This document shows, one piece after another, positions 42,811-50,604 of a stretch of 55,171 nt of DNA (positions are counted from its first letter, which is position 1; every line of letters starts with the position of its first letter). Both the position numbers and the translations under genes were made by a program. The notes beneath the pieces were generated by a model. The model had not been told where the DNA came from. It did no database searches and was given only the letters and a program-made list of their open reading frames with translations. Origin of the DNA: Streptomyces sp. CB01373 (GTDB lineage: Bacteria; Actinomycetota; Actinomycetes; Streptomycetales; Streptomycetaceae); NCBI RefSeq assembly GCF_002803075.1, contig NZ_NNBK01000029.1, positions 22,974-78,144 on the forward strand, given 5' to 3'.

Positions 42811-44351
42811 ATCGCGACGCCTTCCGTGACCGGAGCGGCTGTGGGGCTCGTGGCCCCCGGGGTGCCCCTGTCCGCGGTGGGCCGCGGGACCGGTCGCGCG
42901 CCCGCCCGGTCCCGTGCCGCCAGGTCCAGGTAGATGGAACGGAACGTCTCGATGGTCCGGCGCAGGGTGAACTGTTCGATCACCCGGAGCCGGGCCGCCT
43001 CTCCCATCGCCCCGCGGCGCCCGGGGTCGCGCAGCAGCCGCAGCGCGGCGGCGGCCATGGCGGCCGGGTCGCGCGGCGGGACCACGACACCGGTGTCGCC
43101 GACGGCCTCCCGCACCCCGCCGACGTCGGTGGACACGGTCGCCCGCCCGCACGACATGGCCTCGATCAGCGTGAACGGGAAGCCCTCGCTGATGCTGGAG
43201 AGCATCACCACGTTGCCGGCGGCGTAGGCGTCCTTGATGTCCTCCACCCTCCCCTCGAACCGGACGGCGTCCGCCTGCCCGAGTGCGGCGGCCAGGGCCT
43301 CGCAGCGGTCCCGGTACCCCTCCCCGCCGCGCGGTGTGCCGCCGAACAACCGCAGCCGGGCATCAGGCAGTTCGGCCCGGACCAGGGCGAAGGCGTGGAT
43401 GAGGGTCTCCAGGTCCTTGATCGGGTCCACCCGGCCCGCCCAGCTGAGGGTGGGCACCCCGGGCTCCGGTCCGGCCGGCGGGAACGCGGCTGGGTCCACG
43501 CCGTTGTAGACGGTGCGGATCGACTCCGGGGCGGCACCGCCCTCCTCCTCCCACAGCCGGTTGTAGCGGTTGCCCGGGGTGATCAGCGCGGCCCTGCGGT
43601 AGCTCTCCTGGGTCAGCAGCCGGAAGAAGCCCAGGACGACCGCCTTCACCGGCCAGCGGTACGGCGCGGTGCGGTAGCCGAGGTAGCGCTCGCGCAGGTA
43701 CACCCCGTGCTCGGTCAACAGCAGTGGTACGCCGTGCTGTTCGAGCGCGGCCAGCCCCGGCAGTACGGCGACTCCGCCGCTGACCGCGTGCGCCACCCCG
43801 CTCGTGGGCGGCGGCGCGGCCAGCGGACGCAGCGCGTGTTCGAGCAGGCCGGTGGCGGTGAGCGCGTCGTGCAGGGTCGGCCGGGCCTCGCGCACCACCA
43901 GTCCCGGCCGGTTCCACACCGAGGTCAGTACGGAGATGGCCTGGTCGCCGCGGAGAAAGGCGCTCAGGGTGCCGTCGGCGGCGGCTCGCGCCATCGTGTG
44001 GAGCGCGGGCGCGAACCCGTCCTCGGCGCACGGGTCGAGCAGCGCGGTCAGGAACCGCTCGTAGGCACTGGTCAGTCGGTTGCGCGCGCGCCCTCGCGGC
44101 AGCCGGCCCTCCGGCGGGGCGCCCCACATGGGGATGGACGTCATGCGGGACACGTGCGCGGGCAGGTCCCACACGAGCGGCTCGCGGCCGGTGCCGGTGA
44201 CGGCGAGGACGTCGAACTCCAGGTCGGGCATGCCGCGGACGAGCTGGTCGCACCAGACACTGACGCCGCCGTGACTGTGCGGATACGTTCCTTCGGTGAG
44301 CAGGGTGACGCGCGTCGGATCAGTGGGGCGCGCGCCGCGGTGAACGTGCAT
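42807..44351 (-). CDS. PelF-type glycosyltransferase (GT4, DUF3492)
   Basis: 514 residues, cytosolic. The N-terminus VTLLTEGTYPHSHGGVSVWC is the PelF/DUF3492 signature; LLTEHGVYLRERYL, ALITPGNRYNRLWEEE and TVYNGVDPAAF follow. The C-terminal GT4 nucleotide-binding half has WAGRVDPIKDLETLIHAF and the Glu-x7-Glu motif in ISEGFPFTLIEAMSCGR. PelF polymerises GalNAc/GalN in the Pel polysaccharide using UDP-GalNAc; the Aspergillus Gtb3 enzyme carries a related domain. This is the likely polymerase of the locus; the actual donor sugar is unproven. A ~20-residue Thr/Pro/Gly tail ends it, overlapping the membrane protein. Confidence 0.88.
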   Translation of the reverse strand: MHVHRGARPTDPTRVTLLTEGTYPHSHGGVSVWCDQLVRGMPDLEFDVLAVTGTGREPLVWDLPAHVSRMTSIPMWGAPPEGRLPRGRARNRLTSAYERFLTALLDPCAEDGFAPALHTMARAAADGTLSAFLRGDQAISVLTSVWNRPGLVVREARPTLHDALTATGLLEHALRPLAAPPPTSGVAHAVSGGVAVLPGLAALEQHGVPLLLTEHGVYLRERYLGYRTAPYRWPVKAVVLGFFRLLTQESYRRAALITPGNRYNRLWEEEGGAAPESIRTVYNGVDPAAFPPAGPEPGVPTLSWAGRVDPIKDLETLIHAFALVRAELPDARLRLFGGTPRGGEGYRDRCEALAAALGQADAVRFEGRVEDIKDAYAAGNVVMLSSISEGFPFTLIEAMSCGRATVSTDVGGVREAVGDTGVVVPPRDPAAMAAAALRLLRDPGRRGAMGEAARLRVIEQFTLRRTIETFRSIYLDLAARDRAGARPVPRPTADRGTPGATSPTAAPVTEGVAI

Positions 44352-44388
44352 AGGAGTGCTCCACGGCCGAGGTGTGGGTGGTCGTGCC

Positions 44389-44418
44389 GGTCCCGGCCGC
44401 CGGGTGGCGGCCGGGACC
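44389..44418 (-). terminator. Hairpin between deacetylase and glycosyltransferase genes
   Basis: GGTCCCGGCCGCC (44389-44401), loop GGGT, GGCGGCCGGGACC (44406-44418): a perfect 13-bp stem in the 82-base gap. It may end or attenuate the deacetylase transcript, giving the synthesis genes separate dosage. Confidence 0.65.
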
Positions 44419-44433
44419 TGTGGGCTGCGCGCT

Positions 44434-46572
44434 TCAGCCCGCCGCGTTCTGCGTCGGCGGCTTGCTCACACCCGCGGGTACGCGGGTGCGGGGTGCGGGA
44501 ACGGTGACCGGTCCGTGCTTCGCCGCCTTCGCGGCGGTGTGCGGCGCGGCGGCGGACGACGGCAGCCCGAGCGTGAGCGGCCGCCCCGTGGAGGCCGTCC
44601 AGCCGGACAGCGCGCCCGCGTACGCCGAGCCGAAGGCGTGGCCGGCCAGGGTGGTGCCGGCCGGCATGGTGGCGGTGACCGCCACACCGTTCGGTGCCGA
44701 CACCGTGACCGTGCCGCCGACGCGGTACGCCGTCACCTGCCCGTTGCGCAGGGTCGCCTGCCAGGCCGCGCGGCGCTGCAGCTCCGCGCCGATGTCCTTC
44801 ATCCGCAGGTTCACCACGGGGGTGTCGTTCGCGAACAGCGCGTGGTAGCCGTCCAGTACGCCGTCCAGGACCGGGTAGGCGAGGCGGTCCTCGGCGAGGT
44901 TGGACTGGTGGATGAAGTGTGGCTTGGGGTCGCCCGCGAGCACGTGCCCGAGGGCGATGCGCGTCTCCAGCGGCACGATGTGGTCGGCGTAGCCGGTGGC
45001 GGGGTCCAGCGGGGCCGGCAGGCAGGTGGTGGTGGCCGGGTTGTCCTCGCAGATGCCGCTGCCGCCCTGGGCGCGGCTGGTGTAGATCCAGTTGTACTCG
45101 TCGACCTGCTCGGCCGCCCGCCCGGCGTTGTAGAAGATGTTCATCGGGTAGCGGGAGACGGTGGTCGCGGCGCCCACCTTGCGCAGCACCGGGTCACGGG
45201 AGTTGTCCGAGGCGAGCCAGGAGACGCCGTTGTCGGCGAGCGCGGGCGCCAGGTTGGGATTGTCGTCCGGCTGCTGCGGCAGCACCTTCAGACCGGAGTG
45301 CTCACCGGTGACCAACTCGTCGTTCTGCAGGGGCAGTCCGACGCTCTGCCCCCACACCCGGTTGGTGGCGATCTCGTCGGAGATGGCCTGGCGGCTGACC
45401 CATTTGACACTGCCGTTCGCGTTGGTCGCGCACCGCCAGGGCACCACGGTGACGTTCTGCTCGCAACCGAGGAAGGCGTGGGTGTAGGTGTGGTTGACCC
45501 AGCGGAACTTGCCGCGCTCGGCGATCAGCCGGTCGGCCAGCGCGTCGGCCCCGTTGTGCTCAGCGCGCTGCTCGACGCTGCCGACGCCGTTGTAGACGAG
45601 GTCGAGGGTGAAACCGTGGTCGCGCTGCCAGGCGGTGGCGTGGTCGACGTCGGCCGCGGTCATGCGGATCGGGTCGGGCGTGCCCGCGCCGTTCGGGCAG
45701 TCGACGTCGCCGGGCGTGCAGTTGAGCACGGTGTCCCAGCGGTCGTCGGCGGCGAACACGTCGTCGACGTGCACGGCGAAGTAGTTGCGGGAGGCGCCCA
45801 GATGCACCCCGCCGGTCATCCACTCGACGATGCCGCGGGCCAGCAGCCGGAACTGCTGCTGGTACTGGTTGTAGACGAAGGTGACGACCAACTCCCGCCG
45901 CCCGTCGTGCCGGTACTCGCCGACCAGCGAGCCGCGCGTCGACTCCCCGGGGATCGGCGCCTCGACGTACGGCGTGAAGTCCGCGCCGGCGGCCGGCTGC
46001 GAGAGATAGGCGTAACTCTCCGACACGGTGGGGGAGATGTCCTCGAAGGGTACGGCGCCGTTCAGGTAGCCGAAGGGGCCTGCCTTGCCGGCGGCCGTCA
46101 CCTCCGCCTGGACGCCGTCGAGGCTTCCGGAGTAGCCGACACCGGCGACCGGATACTGCAACCCGGCCTCGGGGCGGGCGTAGGTGTAGGCGTCGACCTG
46201 CGGAACGTTGTACGTCCGCTCGTAGTCCGCGAGCGCCGCCATCTCGGGCGAGTTCGCCGGGAACGGGTTGTCGTTGGGCAGCACGACGGCCTGGTACTTG
46301 GCCCGCGGCCGGCCGTCCACCGTGTCCGCGAGGAACCCGGCGTTGATCACGGGTCTGCCGGACTGGTTCAGATCGATCTTCGTGTAGGGCGTCCCCGCGG
46401 TGTCCAGTTCGGCAGCGATCGCGTCGGTGGCGGGGCCGCCGTCGCTCACGATCAGCGTCCGCAGATCGACACGGGGCGGACTGCTGTCGGCGTGCGCGGC
46501 GCCCGCGGGTAATCCGAGCGCGGCTATGAGCGCGCCTAAGGCGAACGTGGTGGTGCGCATGGTCCGCTTCAT
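44434..46572 (-). CDS. Secreted Agd3-like (CE18) polysaccharide deacetylase
   Basis: A 712-residue exported protein. The signal peptide ends near AGAAHA-DS (~28). Residues ~35-250 form a flavodoxin/CBM-like region (LRTLIVSDGGPATDAIAAEL, AVVLPNDNPF). The deacetylase barrel starts at ~258, with metal/catalytic Asp in NYFAVHVDDVFAADDRW (270-271) and the metal His pair in NHTYTHAFLGC (361, 365); AHFIHQSN-like PHFIHQSNLAEDRL lies later. A Pro/Thr/Lys-rich tail without LPXTG closes it. Fungal Agd3 partly deacetylates galactosaminogalactan, making it cationic and adhesive; the same job is inferred here. The ATG at 46572 is set by the signal peptide, with GGGGAGGA upstream. Confidence 0.83.
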   Translation of the reverse strand: MKRTMRTTTFALGALIAALGLPAGAAHADSSPPRVDLRTLIVSDGGPATDAIAAELDTAGTPYTKIDLNQSGRPVINAGFLADTVDGRPRAKYQAVVLPNDNPFPANSPEMAALADYERTYNVPQVDAYTYARPEAGLQYPVAGVGYSGSLDGVQAEVTAAGKAGPFGYLNGAVPFEDISPTVSESYAYLSQPAAGADFTPYVEAPIPGESTRGSLVGEYRHDGRRELVVTFVYNQYQQQFRLLARGIVEWMTGGVHLGASRNYFAVHVDDVFAADDRWDTVLNCTPGDVDCPNGAGTPDPIRMTAADVDHATAWQRDHGFTLDLVYNGVGSVEQRAEHNGADALADRLIAERGKFRWVNHTYTHAFLGCEQNVTVVPWRCATNANGSVKWVSRQAISDEIATNRVWGQSVGLPLQNDELVTGEHSGLKVLPQQPDDNPNLAPALADNGVSWLASDNSRDPVLRKVGAATTVSRYPMNIFYNAGRAAEQVDEYNWIYTSRAQGGSGICEDNPATTTCLPAPLDPATGYADHIVPLETRIALGHVLAGDPKPHFIHQSNLAEDRLAYPVLDGVLDGYHALFANDTPVVNLRMKDIGAELQRRAAWQATLRNGQVTAYRVGGTVTVSAPNGVAVTATMPAGTTLAGHAFGSAYAGALSGWTASTGRPLTLGLPSSAAAPHTAAKAAKHGPVTVPAPRTRVPAGVSKPPTQNAAG

Positions 46573-47003
46573 GCGGAAGTCCTCCCCCCCGGGCAGGGGT
46601 GAGCACAGCTCCCATGGAGCGGACGCACCCCCACGGTCGACGCCTGCCGTCCCCTCGAAGGCCGGTCGTCGACGCATCCGTCACGTCACATGGTGACTTC
46701 TTTGTGTGACTTTTGTGGTCGAATTGCGAGGCGTGACGGAAAAACGCAGGTGTCCACCTGAACGTGCTCCGGCCGCGGACCGGTCCGCCGGGGCGCGCGA
46801 TGACGCGGCGAGGCCGCGGTGCGCCGCACGGTCCGGCGGCTGACGTCCCAGGTCGGGGCCCGACGCGAAGCACCGGCGGACCCGTCGGGTCCGCCGGTGG
46901 CCGTACCGTCGATGACGCCCGCGCGACTTGGCCGCTCATACGGTCGAATCCGGACACCGCGGGGGCGTCGTCAAGTCGTTTTGTTCGTTCCGTCGTCCTG
47001 CCG
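46573..47003. promoter_or_regulatory. Upstream region of the polysaccharide locus
   Basis: 431 bases without a gene. GTCAC-ATG-GTGAC (46685-46697) is a perfect inverted repeat in a locally AT-rich patch, followed by TGTGAC, and would lie ~115 bases upstream of the deacetylase start: a candidate operator or promoter zone. At 46871-46899 a near-perfect 29-base hairpin (CACCGGCGGACCCG arm) probably ends the next gene upstream. Confidence 0.5.
46871..46899 (-). terminator. Hairpin after the secreted hypothetical gene
   Basis: CACCGGCGGACCCG (46871-46884) and CGGGTCCGCCGGTG (46886-46899) pair perfectly around a single central base, ~105 bases past the stop of the 47004 gene. Confidence 0.65.
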
Positions 47004-47528
47004 TCAGGAACAGACCACACGGGTCTCCGGTGTGTAGACGGGGCCGCCGGTGGCGTTCGTGCTGTCGCTGAACTCGGCGTAGTAGTACGAGTAGAAGCCG
47101 ATGTTGCCGTTGCAGCCCGAGTCGGGGGCGATCTGCAGGGTCAGGGTGACGGTCCGGCTCTGGCCGGGCGGAATGGTGGCGCCGTAATTGCTGCCGAGGT
47201 TCGCGGGACCGGTACCGGAACAGGGAGTGCTGCCGGCCGCCGTCGCCAGGGTGCACCCGGTGAAGATGTACTTGAGGTCGGGACGCTGGGTGGTCAGCCA
47301 GGTCGGGTCGATCGTCTGGTAGACGAACCAGACGTCGTACGTCCTGTGGTTCGTCATGGTCATGGACAGCTGAACGGTGCCGCCGGGCGTGGTGGTGGCG
47401 GTGTCGGTGGAGAACGTCAGCGAGGCCGGCTCGGCCTCCGCGCTCGCACTGGGAGCCAGTCCGAAGACGGCGAGGACGAACCCGAGGACGGCGGCGAGAC
47501 CGAGACGTCTCATCAGAGGTGATCGCAT
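47004..47528 (-). CDS. Secreted protein of unknown function
   Basis: 174 residues. The signal peptide MRSPLMRRLGLAAVLGFVLA ends near APSASA-EAEP; the mature ~145 residues look like a beta-sandwich (LTFSTDTATTTPGGTVQLSM, SRTVTLTLQIAPDSGCNGNI, FYSYYYAEF), similar to CARDB/DUF11-type adhesion modules, with four Cys that could form disulfides. The start at 47528 is chosen because the signal peptide begins there; the frame is open upstream. It has the same strand as the polysaccharide locus but a terminator separates them. No enzyme motif is seen. Confidence 0.72.
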   Translation of the reverse strand: MRSPLMRRLGLAAVLGFVLAVFGLAPSASAEAEPASLTFSTDTATTTPGGTVQLSMTMTNHRTYDVWFVYQTIDPTWLTTQRPDLKYIFTGCTLATAAGSTPCSGTGPANLGSNYGATIPPGQSRTVTLTLQIAPDSGCNGNIGFYSYYYAEFSDSTNATGGPVYTPETRVVCS

Positions 47529-48538
47529 GCCCCGGGAGGCTAGGCAGCCGACACGCACCCCGTCTGCCTCCGACGAACCGCCGGACACCCCGGCTGGCCG
47601 AAGGTACGGGTCCCGTGAAGACACCGTGGAGAAGGCGTGTCGTCACCGAGTTGAGAGGTGAATACGCAGCGTACCGGTGGTGTGACAGAACGGCACGACG
47701 GGCCGGCGCGAGCCCGGAATGCCGGAATCCGCCCAGTCGCACTTTGGCGTGTACGGCACCTTCGCCAGCTCGGTCGCTGCACCCCCGGCCTCGCTGCCAA
47801 GTCGAGGCCTTTACCGGCGGACGGGACCGCTGCCTCGCCACCACCCCACGGGAACGGGGGGCTGAGACTGGTGGGCTCGCATGTTGAGGTGTCGCGTATT
47901 CGCCGACGGCATCAGTAGATCGTGACTGTGCCGAACCAAGCGCCACCGGGATGGCACCGAACTGCACACCGTCCACGTTGAGGACCGGAGTGGCCCCGCA
48001 GGCCCCCCGTAAGGGCGTGGCTTGTCCTCATCGTCGGTGATCGCCCCTGCTGTGGGGCACTGAGGCGGTCAACACCTGGAACGCTCGCCGTGCCGCGGTC
48101 TTGTCCTGGCTGGCCTGGTGTCGCGAGCATGGCCACGACGCTCCTGGACTCCGAGAAACGGCCCGGTCGAAGGTGGCCGTACTCGTGGCCACGATGTCGA
48201 TGGCGACTCGAAGCGGTGTCTCCGCATTCCCAAGCAGCGCGCGGGTGATTGCGATGGCCCGGATGATGCTCACACCGCGCTCGGCCAATCGCTGACCGAC
48301 CGGCCCGGCCGCGATGCCCCGCCGCATTCCAGAGCCATTCCGTCGGCCAGCGGCCTGGGACTCCCAGGCCAAGCGCCACCATCGTGGAACCCCGGCTCGA
48401 TAGCCCAGGAACATTGTGGCGGGCATGCTGCGGTGCCGAAACGGCCCACTGGGGATCGCCCATCGCCGGCAGATGCCTCGGCGCTGCCGCGAGAAGTCCA
48501 CCATGCCCGTTCGGAGGGCGCGGCTACGATTGCTGCCT
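47529..48538. other. ~1-kb gene-poor stretch
   Basis: Several open frames on both strands lack domains, ribosome sites or the strong third-position GC bias of real genes here. A minus-strand frame around 48030-48320 (RLAERGVSIIRAIAITRALL, VAIDIVATSTATFDRAVSR) has some protein-like character and might be gene debris. This marks the boundary between core and the accessory island. Confidence 0.4.
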
Positions 48539-49438
48539 ATGGAATGGGTCGATCGGGTGGCAGGGATGCGCCAGTGGACCCGAGACGGGGTCCGCGCTCC
48601 GCACAAGCCGCTCCTGCTTCTCTACGCCTTGGGACGGTTCCAGCGCGACCCCGGTGTCGAGCTGCATTACAGCGCAGTCGAGGCGGACCTGAAGCAGCTG
48701 TTGGCGGAGTACGGCCCCTCCCGTCGCACCACCCCCGCCTACCCGTTCCATCACCTCGAGAGCGACAAGCTCTGGGAAGTCGCTACCAACCGTGGAGAAG
48801 GCAGTCCGGGAACAGGCGTGCTCGCGCTGCGAGCCACGGAGGCGAGAGGAAGGCTCGCCGCGGAGCTTCGAGCGGGCCTGCAGCAAACCCCTGGGCTGCT
48901 TGAACGCATGGCCCGCGTCCTGCTCGACCGTCACTTTGCTCCGTCGCTGCACGCGGACCTGTGTGAGGCGGTAGGGCTGGAGCTGGACCCTCCCCGGACA
49001 GAGCCGCCGACAGGAGTCGCCGGGCGGCGGCGCGACGCTGGACTGCGGGAGCTCGTGCTGACTGCATACGAGTACCAGTGCGCCTTTTGCGGCTACGACG
49101 GCCGGATCGGCGCGGTGCCCGTGGGCTTGGAGGCGGCGCATGTCCGCTGGTGGGCCCTGGACGGGCCGGACGCAATGGACAACACCCTGTGCCTGTGCTC
49201 CCTGCATCACAAGCTCTTTGACAAGGGCGTGCTGGGTCTCGCCCAGGACGACACGGTGATGGTGTCCCAGCGTTTCGTCGGCCGGAGCCCGGCAGCGCTG
49301 CGTCAGGTGCTGGCGCTGTCGGGACGCCCGGTCATCGGTCCGCAGCCCGGCATGCCGCGTGTCGCCGCGCATCACCGGGACTGGCATCGTCAACAGGTGT
49401 TCCACGGGGTACCGCGCCCTCGGGCAGCGGATGGTTGA
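48539..49438 (+). CDS. SBD-HNH type IV restriction endonuclease (McrA-like, phosphorothioate-dependent)
   Basis: 299 residues in two parts. The N-terminal ~150 match the sulfur-binding domain of ScoMcrA/SprMcrA-type enzymes (DGVRAPHKPLLLLYALGRFQ, TTPAYPFHHLESDKLWEV). The C-terminal HNH nuclease has a zinc-type CAFCGYDGR, then LEAAHVRWWALDGPDAMDN and LCLCSLHHKLFDKGVLGL. The family cuts DNA carrying phosphorothioate (Dnd) modification, blocking entry of modified DNA. No dnd genes are in the window, as expected, since both together would be toxic. The ATG at 48539 is chosen because the sulfur-binding domain begins at once; upstream in-frame ATGs exist but lack ribosome sites. Confidence 0.85.
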   Translation: MEWVDRVAGMRQWTRDGVRAPHKPLLLLYALGRFQRDPGVELHYSAVEADLKQLLAEYGPSRRTTPAYPFHHLESDKLWEVATNRGEGSPGTGVLALRATEARGRLAAELRAGLQQTPGLLERMARVLLDRHFAPSLHADLCEAVGLELDPPRTEPPTGVAGRRRDAGLRELVLTAYEYQCAFCGYDGRIGAVPVGLEAAHVRWWALDGPDAMDNTLCLCSLHHKLFDKGVLGLAQDDTVMVSQRFVGRSPAALRQVLALSGRPVIGPQPGMPRVAAHHRDWHRQQVFHGVPRPRAADG

Positions 49439-49661
49439 TCGCGTCGCCCGCAGCTTCGAGCAGAGCTTCCCGCGTCTGCTGTCCCAGACAGCCTTCCTCT
49501 ACGACGGCGACCTCGCCTTGTTCGGTAATGCGGCCCGCATGTTCCGAGGGATCCTCGGTTGCCGGCAGGCCATGCGGGCCCACTGCCGCACCCGAATGGC
49601 CAACGCAGATCGCGTGCTTCGTGTACTCACGGAGCAGACGATCGGCAAGCGATCCAGCTGA
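49431..49661 (+). CDS. Possible small hypothetical protein
   Basis: A 76-codon frame whose ATG overlaps the end of the nuclease gene (ATGGTTGA) and shows fairly strong third-position GC bias. Product MVDRVARSFEQSFPRLLSQT continuing with FLYDGDLALFGNAARMF has no recognised domain. It could be a translationally coupled partner of the nuclease or a remnant; there is no independent ribosome site. Confidence 0.25.
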   Translation: MVDRVARSFEQSFPRLLSQTAFLYDGDLALFGNAARMFRGILGCRQAMRAHCRTRMANADRVLRVLTEQTIGKRSS

Positions 49662-49823
49662 AACAGTCCGCCGACCGCGCGGTGAGCACCAGCGCGGTCG
49701 GGTAAGACTTCTTCCGGAGTCTCATCTCCCCAGCTCATGACCGCGTTGAAGGCCGAGTAGCAAGCAGCGATGGGGTGAAGCTCCAGAACCGCTGGTCACA
49801 ACGGATGACCTATCGGAGGGACT

Positions 49824-50582
49824 GTGTCTCGCTTTGGTACACCCGACTTCCGAGTCGTCTCCTATGCGGGGAACGCGGAAGACGTTGTTCTGCTCCGGGC
49901 TTTCGACCAGCGAACTGGCGGGTTCTTCGTCGACGTGGGGGCAGGAGAACCTGAGTCTGGTTCTGTGACACGCAACCTCGTCCACCAACTTGGTTGGACC
50001 GGTGTGAATGTGGAACCGCTGCCAGAGCGGTACGCCCGCCTTGTGGCGGCGAGGCCCGATGACGTGACCTTGCAGGTGGCCGTTGGGACGGTTCCTGGAC
50101 GGTCAAGGTTCCACCGGGTAGTAGCTGGCCCCGGCCAGACCGGTGGCAGTGGCCTGTCGACCCTGCGGGATGACGTTGCAGGCCGCCACCGCACCAATGG
50201 GTGGAGAACGGAGACCCTCGATGTCGAGGTGGTGACGCTGGAGTCCGTTCTGCGTGCCCACGCTGCGCCCGGGTTCGATCTGCTGAAGGTAGACGTCGAG
50301 GGCGCGGAGGCCGACGTGCTGGCGTCTGCCGATCTCCAGCACTGGCGGCCGCGCGTAGTAGTTGTAGAGGCGACGGTCCCGCTTACGGCGGAGCCCAGCC
50401 ACCTAGAATGGGAGCCGAACTTGCTGACCGCCGGCTATGTGCTGACGCTGTTCGACGGGTTGAACCGCTGGTACGTGCGCGAGGACGAACCGGAACTGCG
50501 GGTCGCCCTCTCAATACCCGCGAACACGCTGGACCGCTGGATACCTGTCGCCTGGGCGGAGCAGCTGGGGTTCCCCGTTTGA
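49824..50582 (+). CDS. FkbM-family methyltransferase
   Basis: A 252-residue S-adenosylmethionine-dependent methyltransferase. The family pattern is clear: SYAGNAEDVVLLRAF, GGFFVDVGAGEPESGSVTRN (SAM motif I), GWTGVNVEPLPERYARL (acidic residue for the ribose) and LLKVDVEGAEADVL. FkbM enzymes O-methylate sugars or polyketides; here no sugar or antibiotic cluster adjoins it, so the substrate is unknown. The GTG start at 49824 follows CGGAGGGA. Third-position GC is lower than in core genes, consistent with an acquired island. Confidence 0.88.
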   Translation: MSRFGTPDFRVVSYAGNAEDVVLLRAFDQRTGGFFVDVGAGEPESGSVTRNLVHQLGWTGVNVEPLPERYARLVAARPDDVTLQVAVGTVPGRSRFHRVVAGPGQTGGSGLSTLRDDVAGRHRTNGWRTETLDVEVVTLESVLRAHAAPGFDLLKVDVEGAEADVLASADLQHWRPRVVVVEATVPLTAEPSHLEWEPNLLTAGYVLTLFDGLNRWYVREDEPELRVALSIPANTLDRWIPVAWAEQLGFPV

Positions 50583-50604
50583 AGCACCCTGCATGCACCC
50601 GACC

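Noticed and set aside
39781..42933. 1050-codon plus-strand frame
   Set aside because: Antisense across four recognised minus-strand genes; low-complexity Gly/Arg/Gln/His translation.
44356..46512. 718-codon plus-strand frame opposite the deacetylase
   Set aside because: The minus strand has a signal peptide and Asp/His metal motifs; the plus translation is Val/Gly/Asp-rich noise.
47641..47700. Possible tRNA or attachment-site sequence at the island edge
   Set aside because: Read for a cloverleaf and a T-loop; none found. No tRNA was recognised anywhere in the window.
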